NCBI GenBank assembly: GCA_038212215.1
Contig: JBBQUT010000048.1
Coordinates: 1 to 25,845, forward strand
Source of the DNA: JALZAI01 sp038212215
GTDB taxonomy: Bacteria > Actinomycetota > Actinomycetes > Mycobacteriales > Jatrophihabitantaceae
DNA length: 25,845 nucleotides
Direction of reading: 5' to 3'
Part shown: positions 1 to 7,871 of the stretch, piece by piece
Numbering within the stretch: the first letter of the stretch is position 1
How the letters are laid out: the number at the start of each line of letters is the position of its first letter
Translations under genes and position numbers: made by a program
Notes under the pieces: generated by a model
The model's database searches: none
Seen by the model: only the letters and a program-made list of their open reading frames with translations
Told to the model about the DNA's origin: nothing

Positions 1-1
1 A

Positions 2-231
2 GCGACCAGACCGACGAGGGCGCCAGCCGATGACAGTGCATCGAGCCGTGAGTGCTTGGCGTCAGCGATCAGCGTGGCAGAGTTGATCCGGCTGCCGATG
101 ATCAGCTTGTAGCAGGCGACGATCTGATTGCCGAGGATTGCTTGAGCCGGCTCACCGAGCCGGCCGGCTTCCTGACGGTCGACGAGATGCAGTCAGTCGA
201 CGAGGCCCTCGCCCTGGTGCTCGATCTCTGA
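2..231 (+). pseudogene. Possible decayed MazF/PemK-type toxin C-terminus (cut by window edge)
   Basis: Two adjacent reading frames together look like the C-terminal third of a MazF/PemK endoribonuclease. Frame 2 (from base 2 to about 97) reads SSRECLASAISVAELIRL, which resembles the family's 'S-x-V-x-V-x-Q/E-L' strand. Frame 1 ends at the TGA at 229-231 with LTVDEMQSVDEALALVLDL, like the usual 'VD-x-AL-x-LVLDL' end of these toxins. The frames join through one apparent frameshift around 88-100, and frame 1 is closed by a TGA at 49. Seen: the two frames and the stops. Inferred: MazF identity, by memory of family endings only. The gene continues to the left, so whether the shift is real or a sequencing error cannot be judged. 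No antitoxin is visible. Confidence 0.33.
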
Positions 232-469
232 TACGGGTGTAAATCGAACGCCTCACGGCTTGGTCTTCGCTAGGACTGCGGACCCGTGATTGTCGGGCTA
301 CAGCGTCGCAATGACGCGCAGCACGATCCGCAATCTTGGGGTTGGGCAACAACGGGAGACAGAACGGCGCCGCATCCGCGACAATCCGCAACTCTTGCCA
401 ATCGCCCGGTGCCTGCCTAGTGTGACCTGGGTCGCACCAGAGCGATATTGCGTCAGCTGGAGGACTGTG
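232..469. other. Intergenic leader of the kinase/phosphorylase operon
   Basis: No convincing coding sequence is visible here. The stretch contains the promoter at 395-423. It also holds a pair of inverted 8-mers, GATTGTCG at 288-295 and CGACAATC at 379-386, 83 bases apart, which could be distant operator half-sites but may be chance. Confidence 0.5.
395..423 (+). promoter_or_regulatory. Probable sigma-70-type promoter of the PfkB-GH65 operon
   Basis: TTGCCA (395-400) is separated by exactly 17 bases from TAGTGT (418-423), which fits the actinobacterial TANNNT -10. Transcription would start near 430, about 40 bases before the kinase start at 470. Confidence 0.6.
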
Positions 470-1462
470 ATGGCCCAGTCCCGTCATGTGGCCGTGCTCG
501 GCCCGATTCCTCGGGACCGCATCGTCACTCATCGCGGTGAAACCTTTGAGAAGTACGGGTGCGCTCTCTACACCACGGTCGCGCTGTCGGCGCTGATGGG
601 CGAGCGGGACGTCATCTACCCGATCGTCCATGTGCGCAGGGAGGACGAGTACGCGATCAAGGAGCTGTTCAGTGACCTGCCGAACGTCGACCTGACCGGA
701 ATCCGGTCGATGGCCGATCAGGGCGACGTTGTCGAGCTCACCTACCTCGACCAGAACACTCGAATCGAGACCCAGACCGGCTTCATGACGCCGATCCTGC
801 CGGCCGACGTCGAGTTCGCTCTGGATGCCGACGCATTCGTGTGTGTGCCGATTACCGACTACGAGGTACCGCACGCCACCCTTGCCTACATTCGGGCGCA
901 CAGCAAAGGCAAGATTCTGCTTGACGGGCACGGCCCCACCACCACGCTGGTCCGTGGCGGCAAGCGGGAGCATCGCCTCTGGGTCGATCGTGATGTCTGG
1001 CTGCCCGAGGTCGATCTCCTCAAGATGAATCTGGAAGAGGCCGGGTGCAGCTGGTTTTCCGTCCCGCGCTCGCCCGGCGCCCCTGAGACCGGCGCGCCCA
1101 TCGCGCCGGAGGAGTTGCCCGCCTTCGCCGAGCACTGCCTGCGACAAGGGGTCGAGGCCGTGTGCGTCACGGTGGATTCGGCGGGTTGCCTTGCGTACAC
1201 CATCGACGAGTCGGGTGCACTCCAGGAGTACGTCATCCCACGCGTGCCCGTCGATCATGTGGTGGATACCACCGGGTGCGGCGATTCGTTCGCCGCTGGG
1301 ATGGCCTTCGGGTATCTGGACGACGCGGACGTGGTGCGCGCGTGTCGATACGGCAACGCGATGGGGGCGCAGCGGTGCGCCGGTTCGGACTTGTTCATCT
1401 ACCTACCGCTTGCCGAGACGGATGAACAGATCGCGCGGGCCTACGGGCGTGATTGCACATGA
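470..1462 (+). CDS. PfkB-family carbohydrate kinase
   Basis: The 330-residue protein belongs to the ribokinase/PfkB fold, which transfers ATP phosphate to a sugar or nucleoside hydroxyl in the cytoplasm. The second PfkB signature DTTGCGDSFAAG begins at residue 266 with the catalytic-base Asp at 272. The NLEE motif (N187 to E190) matches the N-x-x-E Mg/phosphate motif. The ATG at 470 is chosen because GGAGG lies 6 bases upstream; the frame is open further upstream but without homology-like sequence. The stop overlaps the GH65 start by four bases (ATGA), so the two are probably co-translated. Context suggests it phosphorylates the acceptor sugar or polyol released by the phosphorylase, but the substrate (glucose, fructose, an inositol, or a nucleoside) cannot be read from sequence. 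Confidence 0.9.
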   Translation: MAQSRHVAVLGPIPRDRIVTHRGETFEKYGCALYTTVALSALMGERDVIYPIVHVRREDEYAIKELFSDLPNVDLTGIRSMADQGDVVELTYLDQNTRIETQTGFMTPILPADVEFALDADAFVCVPITDYEVPHATLAYIRAHSKGKILLDGHGPTTTLVRGGKREHRLWVDRDVWLPEVDLLKMNLEEAGCSWFSVPRSPGAPETGAPIAPEELPAFAEHCLRQGVEAVCVTVDSAGCLAYTIDESGALQEYVIPRVPVDHVVDTTGCGDSFAAGMAFGYLDDADVVRACRYGNAMGAQRCAGSDLFIYLPLAETDEQIARAYGRDCT

Positions 1463-3807
1463 CGTCGGTCCGCGCTGATCCGATGGCCGAGCGGGCCTGG
1501 CTGGTCGTCGAGGACGGATTCGTGCCGGAGAAGGCGAACGTCTATGAAACGTTGTTCACCGTCGGCAACGGCTACCTGGGCACGCGCGGTTCGCTCGAGG
1601 AAGGGCACGAGGGTGCGCTGCCCGGCACATTCTTGCGGGGCGTGTTCGACCACCATGATTCAGCCGTGATCGACCTGGTCCGAGCACCGGATTGGCTGAG
1701 CACGTCCGTCGTCGTCAACGGCACGCGCCTCGACGTCGATTCCGCCACGGTCGTCGAGCACCACCGCGTGTTGGATATGCGCGACGGCACGCTCGCCCGC
1801 ACTACCGTGTTCGAGGATTCGGACGGGCGACGGACCCGGATCGAAACGATCCGGCTTGCCAGCCGGGCAGACGAGCACCTGTGCTGTCTACAGGTGCGGA
1901 TCACCGCACTGAATCACACCGCAATAGCCGAGGTGCACAGCGGCATCGACGGCACCGGGTACAACCTCGACCGTCCGCCGGCCTATGCCACGGCACCGGT
2001 CCCGGACCCGCAGATGACCTGGCACAAATGGGCGAAGTCGAAGCATCTGGCCGAGACATCACGACGGGGGACCGAGCACGCCGTCTATCTCGAGACACGC
2101 ACCATCGATACGGGAATCGCGGTCGGTTATGCCTCGACCACGACGACGTCGCCCCAGAGCGAGCGCTCGGCATCCGAGCGGCACAAGTACGTCGAGCAGT
2201 GCGTGCGGGTTCGGCTCGATGCCAACGAGACCTTCACGATGGAGAAGTTCGCCTGTATCTACACCTCGCGCGACATCGCGGCGGAGGCGGTGCGCGAAGC
2301 CTGCCTGAAGGAATTGACCCGCCATGCAACCGCCGGCTTCGAAGCGTGCCGTCAGGCACATCGCTCGGTATGGGACGCGTTATGGGCGGCAAGCGACGTC
2401 CGCATAGAGGGCGACGAGGCGGCGACCCTGGCCGTGCGCTTCGCCTGCTATCACCTCATGATCGCCGCCAACGAGCAGGACGAGCGCGCGAACATTGGCG
2501 CAAAGTCTCTTTCCGGCGAGGCGTACCGCGGACACACCTTCTGGGACACCGAGATCTTCCTGCTTCCGTTCTTCATTTACACACAACCCGCCACCGCTCG
2601 CGCACTGCTGATCTACCGGTTGCACACCTTGGCCGGCGCGAAGCAAAACGCTCGCGAGGGCAGTTTCCGTGGTGCGCGCTACGCGTGGGAGTCGGCTGAC
2701 ACTGGTGTGGAGACGACGCCGAAATGGTCGGTCGACGGCGCCCACCGGATCTGGATGGGCGAGGAAGAATTGCACGTCACGTCCGCGGTTGCCTACGGAG
2801 TGCTCGCGTATGTCGCGGCTACCGGCGATCAGGCCTTCATGGCCCGATATGGTGCGGAGATCTTGTTCGAGACGAGCCGGTTCTGGGCGTCCCGCCTCGA
2901 GGCGGGCACCGACGGTTCCTACCATCTGCGCGGTGTGGTGGGTCCGGATGAGTTCCACGAGCACGTCGACAACAACGCATACACGAACTACCAAGCGCGA
3001 TGGCATCTGATCCAAACGGCGCGAGTGTTCACCGAGCTCGGCCGCACCCATCCCCACGAACTCAAGGAACTCTGCGAGCGGATCGCTCTGATGCCCGATG
3101 AGGTGGGCGGCTGGGTCGAGGCGGCCGGCCGGGTCCACGTCCCGCCGCATGACGCCGCCGGGGTCATCGAGCAGTTCGACGGCTACTTCGCACTGGACGA
3201 TCTCGCCTTCACCACCGACGAGAACGACATGCCGGTCTACCCCGAGGGCTACCACCACTACAACCTGACCGGCACCAAGCTGTTGAAGCAGGCCGACGTG
3301 GTGATGATGACCTACGTCCTTCCTGACGAGTTCAGCGACGAGGTCAAGTTGGCCAACTACGAGTACTACGAGCCCCGCACCCTGCACAAGTCGTCACTCA
3401 GCCCGGCCGTCCACTCGATCATGGGGATCGAGGTGGGTGATCCCGCGCGTGCGGTGCAGTACTTCAGGCGGTCGGCGTTCGTCGATTTGATCGACAACCA
3501 AGGCAATACCTGCGAGGGCATGCACATTGCCTCGGCCGGCGGCACGTGGCAGACCGTCGTGTGCGGATTCGGTGGTTTCCGCGTGCGAAGCGGCACGATG
3601 ACGTTCAAACCGTGGCTGCCGCCCGAATGGATCTCGATCGAGTTCAAGCTGATCTGGCGGGGTAACACCGTGGGTGTCCACATCGACCACCACACGGCAA
3701 GCTTCCGACTCCACGCTGCGGTAGGTGTGTGTCAGGACATTCACGTGGCCGGACGGCACGTTGCGCTGAGCGCTGGCGACACGGTGTCGGTCGAGCTTTC
3801 AGACTGA
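1459..3807 (+). CDS. Glycoside hydrolase family 65 phosphorylase (maltose/trehalose/kojibiose phosphorylase-like)
   Basis: The 782-residue protein has GH65 architecture: an N-terminal beta-sandwich (about 1-260), a helical linker, an (alpha/alpha)6 barrel (about 310-690) and a small C-terminal beta domain. The general acid is predicted as E498 in GPDEFHEHVDNNAYTN. HTFWDTE (359-365) and the phosphate-loop region H643-K-S-S-L-S-P are present, favouring phosphorolysis over hydrolysis. The family cleaves alpha-glucosides with inorganic phosphate to beta-glucose-1-phosphate plus an acceptor. The size is close to mycobacterial Rv3401-type proteins. The ATG at 1459 overlaps the kinase stop as ATGA, and a TTG at 1453 and an ATG at 1483 are weaker alternatives. 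No beta-phosphoglucomutase lies nearby, which is unusual for this family. Acceptor specificity is unresolved. Confidence 0.9.
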   Translation: MTSVRADPMAERAWLVVEDGFVPEKANVYETLFTVGNGYLGTRGSLEEGHEGALPGTFLRGVFDHHDSAVIDLVRAPDWLSTSVVVNGTRLDVDSATVVEHHRVLDMRDGTLARTTVFEDSDGRRTRIETIRLASRADEHLCCLQVRITALNHTAIAEVHSGIDGTGYNLDRPPAYATAPVPDPQMTWHKWAKSKHLAETSRRGTEHAVYLETRTIDTGIAVGYASTTTTSPQSERSASERHKYVEQCVRVRLDANETFTMEKFACIYTSRDIAAEAVREACLKELTRHATAGFEACRQAHRSVWDALWAASDVRIEGDEAATLAVRFACYHLMIAANEQDERANIGAKSLSGEAYRGHTFWDTEIFLLPFFIYTQPATARALLIYRLHTLAGAKQNAREGSFRGARYAWESADTGVETTPKWSVDGAHRIWMGEEELHVTSAVAYGVLAYVAATGDQAFMARYGAEILFETSRFWASRLEAGTDGSYHLRGVVGPDEFHEHVDNNAYTNYQARWHLIQTARVFTELGRTHPHELKELCERIALMPDEVGGWVEAAGRVHVPPHDAAGVIEQFDGYFALDDLAFTTDENDMPVYPEGYHHYNLTGTKLLKQADVVMMTYVLPDEFSDEVKLANYEYYEPRTLHKSSLSPAVHSIMGIEVGDPARAVQYFRRSAFVDLIDNQGNTCEGMHIASAGGTWQTVVCGFGGFRVRSGTMTFKPWLPPEWISIEFKLIWRGNTVGVHIDHHTASFRLHAAVGVCQDIHVAGRHVALSAGDTVSVELSD

Positions 3808-3873
3808 GCTGATCGCTCGGCCACGCTATCGGTATGTGGCGACGGGGATCCCCGGTGGAGTCCAGCGATCAGC
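3808..3873. terminator. Inverted repeat between convergent genes, possible bidirectional terminator
   Basis: GCTGATCGCT (3808-3817) is perfectly complementary to AGCGATCAGC (3864-3873). Between them sits a perfect 12-bp palindrome, CGGGGATCCCCG (3843-3854). The right arm includes the stop codon of the minus-strand usp gene. There is no clear T-run, so the terminator role is an inference from position. Confidence 0.4.
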
Positions 3874-4300
3874 GGACCACGGTGACTGGGCACTTGGCGT
3901 AGGCGGCAACGTGCTGGCTGACTGAGCCGAGCACCAGCCCGGCGAAGCCGCCGCGGCCGCGCGAGCCGACGACCAAGAGGTCGGCGTCCGCGGACTCCTG
4001 GATGAGTACTTCTGCCGGATTGCCCGGCTTGACCAGCGGCTGAACGACGACCGTCGGGTTCTCACCAAGTACCTCTTTGATGATCTTTACCAGGTTGTCG
4101 GCGGCGACGTCACTCGTGTCGGGCACATCGCTGTGCGGCACACTCGGGCTGCCTATCGGTGCCAGCAGTGCGCGTTCCCACGCCAGCAGTACGGTCAAAT
4201 CCGCCCCGTGATCCGCGGCCTCGGTAGCAGCCCAACTCAACGCTACGCGGCTGCCGGGCGATCCATCGACACCGACCAGGATGCTCTTCCACTTACTCAC
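3869..4300 (-). CDS. Universal stress protein (single UspA domain)
   Basis: The 143-residue protein is one Usp domain. It opens with the strand KSILVGVDGSPGSR and ends with VVGSRGRGGF...LGSVSQHV, so the ATP-binding motif G-x2-G-x9-G-S is intact. Usp proteins of this type bind ATP and act in stress or dormancy responses, with partners usually unknown. The GTG at 4300 is preferred because GGGGAG lies about 7 bases upstream; an ATG 13 codons earlier (4339) lacks a site and precedes the typical N-terminus. It is convergent with the GH65 gene and divergent from the transporter carrying a second Usp domain, which suggests shared regulation through the 222-bp intergenic region. Confidence 0.9.
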   Translation of the reverse strand: MSKWKSILVGVDGSPGSRVALSWAATEAADHGADLTVLLAWERALLAPIGSPSVPHSDVPDTSDVAADNLVKIIKEVLGENPTVVVQPLVKPGNPAEVLIQESADADLLVVGSRGRGGFAGLVLGSVSQHVAAYAKCPVTVVR

Positions 4301-4421
4301 CGTTGTCTCCCCTTCGGATGTGACGGACGACCCGCTCAATTGCAGCGCACGGCTCGCAATCGCTCACCAAAACGCTATTACCCACCAAGCGTCGCGTCGA
4401 GACGCGCAGTGCACGCTGGAT

Positions 4422-4439
4422 GTCAGGATCTAGTCAGGA
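4422..4439 (+). promoter_or_regulatory. Two GTCAGGA direct repeats one helical turn apart
   Basis: GTCAGGA occurs at 4422-4428 and again at 4433-4439, an 11-bp period. The second runs into the short palindrome GGAATTTCC (4437-4445). It lies just upstream of the predicted transporter promoter. This layout is typical of response-regulator sites, but the regulator is unknown. Confidence 0.4.
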
Positions 4440-4447
4440 ATTTCCGA

Positions 4448-4474
4448 TTGCGGAGCACCCGAAGCGGGTATAAG
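4448..4474 (+). promoter_or_regulatory. Candidate promoter of the MFS-Usp gene
   Basis: TATAAG (4469-4474) is a good -10, with TTGCGG (4448-4453) 15 bases upstream as a -35. The overlapping GGGTAT (4466-4471) also resembles the -10 of SigB/SigF-type stress promoters, but no GTTT -35 is placed correctly. The resulting leader would be about 40 bases. Confidence 0.4.
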
Positions 4475-4522
4475 CGCGAGCGAACTGCCCGACCTGACAT
4501 CGCGACGGCGGAAGGCGTGACT

Positions 4523-6409
4523 ATGACCACAAGCACCAAGACAGAGTTCGCACCGCCGGATCCCGGGCAGGTCGATCGCAAACCGCTTATGAGCAGCGGG
4601 AACCTTTTGTTGATGAACCTTGGGTTCTTTGGGGTTCAATTCAGCTTCGGCCTCACCCAATCGGCGGTAAATCCGCTGTTCCTGCTGATCGGGGCGAAAC
4701 CCGACCAGCTCCCCATTCTTAATCTTGCGGGGCCGATCACGGGCCTGCTCATCCAGCCACTGATCGGTGCCATCAGCGACCGGACGTGGAGCCCCCGCTG
4801 GGGCAGGCGCCGCCCATTCGTGACTGCCGGCGCGATCCTCTGTGCGCTCATCCTATTCGCCTTCCCGTTCGTCGGGATCCTGTGGGCGGCGGTGATCTGC
4901 TTCTGGTTGCTGGACGCCGGCAACAACACTTCGATGGAGCCCTACCGGGCGTTCATTTCCGACCGGTTGCCCAAATCGCAGCTGGCACGCGGGTTCCTGA
5001 CCCAGAGCATGTTCACCGGCGCCGGCGCGGTGCTCGCGAATGTGTCGCTGTTCTTGTTGCAAAAGGTGTCGTCGCTACAGAAGACCGCCGGCAACGACGT
5101 GCCTTACTGGATGTACGTGGTGTTCTGGATCGGGACCGTGTGCATCCTGGTGACCGTACTGACCGCCATGGCGCGTACCAAAGAATTGACCCCGTCGGAC
5201 GAGGACCTCGCAGAGATGCGGGCCACACCCAAGGGTCTCCGCAACGCGGTGCGTGACATCAAAGACGCCGTCAACGCCATGCCGGTCGCCATGCACAAGA
5301 TCGGCCTGGTCTTCATGTTCCAGTGGTACGCCATGTTCATCTACTGGCAGTTCCTGGCGCTCAGTCTCGGTGAGACCGTGTTCCACGCGACTCCGGAGCA
5401 GAAGAGTCCTGCCTGGGACCGCGCTATCGCATGGAGCGGTCTGGAAAACGGCGCGTACAACTTTGTCACCATGATTTCCGCGCTGTTCCTGGTGGGGTTC
5501 GCCCAACGGATCGGTGCCAAGCGGGTGCACGCGGTCGCCCTCGGCCTCGGCTCGTTGGGATTGATCTGGCTGGCGCACGTTCACAACCAGTACCTCGCAC
5601 TCGTTCCCATGATCGGCCTGGGAATCTTTTGGGCGAGCGCGGTCGGCGTGCCTTACCTGATGGTCGCGAGCATGGTTCCGGCCAAGCGCACTGGCGTTTA
5701 CATGGGCATCTTGAACATGATGATCGTGGTGCCAATGCTGCTCGAGACCGTCACGTTCGGCTGGATCTTCAAACACCTCCTGCACAACAAGGCCACCAGT
5801 GCGATTGTCCTGGCTGGCGTTCTGATGGCCATTGGCGCGGTGGCAATGCTGTGGGTGAATCCGCCGGACGAGGCGGACGAGTCGCCGATCGTGCCGCTCG
5901 GCGGCAAACGCAGCATCACCGTGTACGACCGGGTCGTCGTCGGTTCCGACGGCACGCCGACCAGTCTGTACGCAGTGGACCGGGCCGCGGAGGTAGCGCT
6001 GGCCGCCCAGGCCAAACTGGTCGTTGTCTCCGCCTATGAGCAGCACGATTCCAGCGCGGCTCCGGGCGCCGAGGGCGAGCACCGTTATATATACGGCGCC
6101 GACGCCGCTCGCAGGGCCCTGCAGAAGTCACTCACCGGACTGACGAGCGATCGAGCTCGATACATCGAGCAGCGACTGGTTCCTGGTGATCCGGCTCAGG
6201 CTTTGCTCGACGCCGTCGGCTCGAACCCGGCGAACCTTATCGTGGTCGGTAACCGCGGGCTCGGTGCACGGGAGGGACAGTTGCTGGGCTCCGTTCCCAG
6301 CAAGGTAGTCAAGCACGCCGTTTGTGACGTCCTAGTCGTCCAAACGTCCGCGCTGGACGAGGATCATGTACTGGGCGAACAACTGGTTGAGGGAGCCGGG
6401 CCGACCTAG
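4523..6409 (+). CDS. MFS sugar transporter fused to a C-terminal universal stress domain
   Basis: The 628-residue protein has about 12 hydrophobic segments (residues 25 to about 450) followed by a full Usp domain (about 467-612). The transporter half carries SDRTWSPRWGRRRPF with GRRRPF at 94-99, the hallmark of SLC45/plant-sucrose-transporter-like proton symporters. This suggests disaccharide uptake across the cytoplasmic membrane. The Usp half keeps the nucleotide motif G576-N-R-G579-x9-G589-S590, so it probably binds ATP on the cytoplasmic side. The ATG at 4523 has GGAAGG 7 bases upstream; the frame is open to 4133 but that part runs antisense through usp. The fusion is continuous and in frame. 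It likely supplies substrate for the PfkB-GH65 pair, and the Usp domain may gate transport by energy state; both are inferences. Confidence 0.88.
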   Translation: MTTSTKTEFAPPDPGQVDRKPLMSSGNLLLMNLGFFGVQFSFGLTQSAVNPLFLLIGAKPDQLPILNLAGPITGLLIQPLIGAISDRTWSPRWGRRRPFVTAGAILCALILFAFPFVGILWAAVICFWLLDAGNNTSMEPYRAFISDRLPKSQLARGFLTQSMFTGAGAVLANVSLFLLQKVSSLQKTAGNDVPYWMYVVFWIGTVCILVTVLTAMARTKELTPSDEDLAEMRATPKGLRNAVRDIKDAVNAMPVAMHKIGLVFMFQWYAMFIYWQFLALSLGETVFHATPEQKSPAWDRAIAWSGLENGAYNFVTMISALFLVGFAQRIGAKRVHAVALGLGSLGLIWLAHVHNQYLALVPMIGLGIFWASAVGVPYLMVASMVPAKRTGVYMGILNMMIVVPMLLETVTFGWIFKHLLHNKATSAIVLAGVLMAIGAVAMLWVNPPDEADESPIVPLGGKRSITVYDRVVVGSDGTPTSLYAVDRAAEVALAAQAKLVVVSAYEQHDSSAAPGAEGEHRYIYGADAARRALQKSLTGLTSDRARYIEQRLVPGDPAQALLDAVGSNPANLIVVGNRGLGAREGQLLGSVPSKVVKHAVCDVLVVQTSALDEDHVLGEQLVEGAGPT

Positions 6410-6598
6410 CCGGTTCGGCCAGAGCTGGCAGTCGGCTTTGTTGCCAGGCGGGTGTCACTGCAAGGTATGGTCCTCCAGATTCTCCGTTTTTTCTCAAGGT
6501 CGCATGGACTTGGCCGATGGGGGTCGAACAGCGTCGCCCATCCGGGGCTGAACGCGGTCACACAACGGGCCGCGATCTAGGAAGGGAAGCCCCTGACC
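6410..6598 (+). other. Intergenic region before the PLD-like gene
   Basis: This stretch has no gene. It holds a weak promoter candidate, TTGCCA (6441-6446) and TATGGT (6466-6471), with a long 19-base spacer, and a T-run at 6487-6492. The SD of the next gene (GGAAGGGAAG, 6580-6589) closes the region. Confidence 0.4.
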
Positions 6599-7735
6599 AT
6601 GCGTGCCAAAATTCTCGTGCTCGTCAGTGCCCTCTTGTTCAGCACGGTGACGATTGCGCTGCCTGCCCGGGCAGGCAGCGCGCAGCCCGCAGCAGCATCG
6701 GCCGTCCCCAACTGTCTGGCGCTAGGCAGTATCAGCTCTGGACCGCACATGTTGGAGGACCCGCACAGCAACGAGGGTTCCGAATTGGCGCGCGGCATCA
6801 ACGCGCTGATCTGTTCGGCGGCAGACGGCGCGACCATCGACATCAAGTCGTGGTTCATCACGCCTTGGGGTGCCGCGATGCACAACATGATCGGTGCCCT
6901 GCGGCTGATGCACTACTGGCATCACGTCAGGGTGAACGTGATCATTTCGCGCTCCTGGTACAGCCCGTCGGGATGGACAACGTTTAGGCGAGCCTTCTAC
7001 TTCGCTTGGGTCGGCTCGTGCGTGGGAGCCTGCATGTCCGGTACTGCCGGCAGCATCGACCACAGCAAGTGGATCAGCGTTTCGCAGTTGCGTACCCGCA
7101 ATGGCGGCGGCCAAGCGGTTCTGTCGACGTCGCTCAACCCGAGCCCCGAGCAGTTCTCTTCGGGGCAGTCGGGAATCCTGGTCGTCCGCAACTACCCGGT
7201 CTATGCAGCTTTCCTGCGCGAGTGGTACGCGTACGTCCGATGTGCAACCGGACGGGGCTGTGACCATCGGGTGCGGTTGGGGCGATGGGCCGGTTACGGC
7301 GACACACACGCGTGGTTCGAACCGTCGCTTGCCGACCCGACCTGGCGTGCCTTGGCCCCGCTCGATTGCAGTCATGGCGGCGTCGTCGACCTGATGTCGC
7401 TGTACCTGTTCCGAGTGTCGATCCTGCAGCAGTTGCTGCGGCTGCGGGCGACCGGATGCCTCGTGCACGTCCTGCTCGAGCACCCAGGAGACCCGTCCGG
7501 CCTGCTGCCCGGTCTGCACCCACGCTGCCTTTTCAACCATGACAAGCTCGTGATCATCAGCGTGGGCGGAAACCGGACGGTGATCGAGGGGTCGCAGGAC
7601 CAGACGCCCAACGAAGTGCTCATCGACGACAACCAGATGGTGGAGACAACGAATCTCACCGTGTTTCGCCGATTTGTCTGGTATTTCAACCATGAATTTA
7701 GCCTGCCCGCGGCGACCAACTGCGGATTCGCGTGA
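6599..7735 (+). CDS. Secreted phospholipase D-like protein
   Basis: The 378-residue protein begins with a Sec signal peptide: MRAK, a hydrophobic core, then LPARAGS with likely cleavage near residue 26. Two PLD catalytic H-x-K motifs follow: H155-S-K157 and H314-D-K316, each followed by Ser/Asn-rich stretches (STSLNPS and EGSQDQTPN) like the G-S/N part of the HKD signature. PLD-fold enzymes use the two His residues to hydrolyse or transfer phosphodiester bonds in phospholipids or nucleic acids. In both motifs the canonical Asp five residues after Lys is Ser. Several Cys residues fit an exported, disulfide-bonded protein. The ATG has a strong purine-rich SD about 9 bases upstream. It precedes a second secreted enzyme. 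The substrate is unknown. Confidence 0.82.
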   Translation: MRAKILVLVSALLFSTVTIALPARAGSAQPAAASAVPNCLALGSISSGPHMLEDPHSNEGSELARGINALICSAADGATIDIKSWFITPWGAAMHNMIGALRLMHYWHHVRVNVIISRSWYSPSGWTTFRRAFYFAWVGSCVGACMSGTAGSIDHSKWISVSQLRTRNGGGQAVLSTSLNPSPEQFSSGQSGILVVRNYPVYAAFLREWYAYVRCATGRGCDHRVRLGRWAGYGDTHAWFEPSLADPTWRALAPLDCSHGGVVDLMSLYLFRVSILQQLLRLRATGCLVHVLLEHPGDPSGLLPGLHPRCLFNHDKLVIISVGGNRTVIEGSQDQTPNEVLIDDNQMVETTNLTVFRRFVWYFNHEFSLPAATNCGFA

Positions 7736-7762
7736 CTCGAGCGTATCGATCGGCCATTTATC

Positions 7763-7791
7763 TTGTGGCGTGGCATCCACGGCATTAGCGT
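7763..7791 (+). promoter_or_regulatory. Candidate promoter of the S53 protease gene
   Basis: TTGTGG (7763-7768), a 17-base spacer and TAGCGT (7786-7791) form a plausible promoter in the 136-bp gap before the protease, about 75 bases upstream of its start. Confidence 0.45.
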
Positions 7792-7871
7792 GCCTCTTCG
7801 GGTGCGAAGAATCGGCTGTGCCTTTGCCGTCGCACCACGTCCAACCCATCATCTGGCTGGAGGCCGATGTA

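Noticed and set aside
288..386. Inverted 8-mers GATTGTCG / CGACAATC upstream of the kinase
   Set aside because: Too short and too far apart (83 bases) to claim an operator without comparison to relatives.
152..1258. Long minus-strand open frame opposite the PfkB kinase
   Set aside because: It is a GC-rich antisense shadow: no start signal, no recognisable family, and the plus strand has clear PfkB motifs.
2380..3387. 335-residue minus-strand open frame inside the GH65 gene
   Set aside because: It mirrors the third-position GC bias of the GH65 gene and has low-complexity Val/His/Arg content without motifs.
5075..6082. 335-residue minus-strand frame inside the MFS-Usp gene
   Set aside because: It is antisense to transmembrane helices and is His/Gln/Asp-rich, as expected of a shadow.
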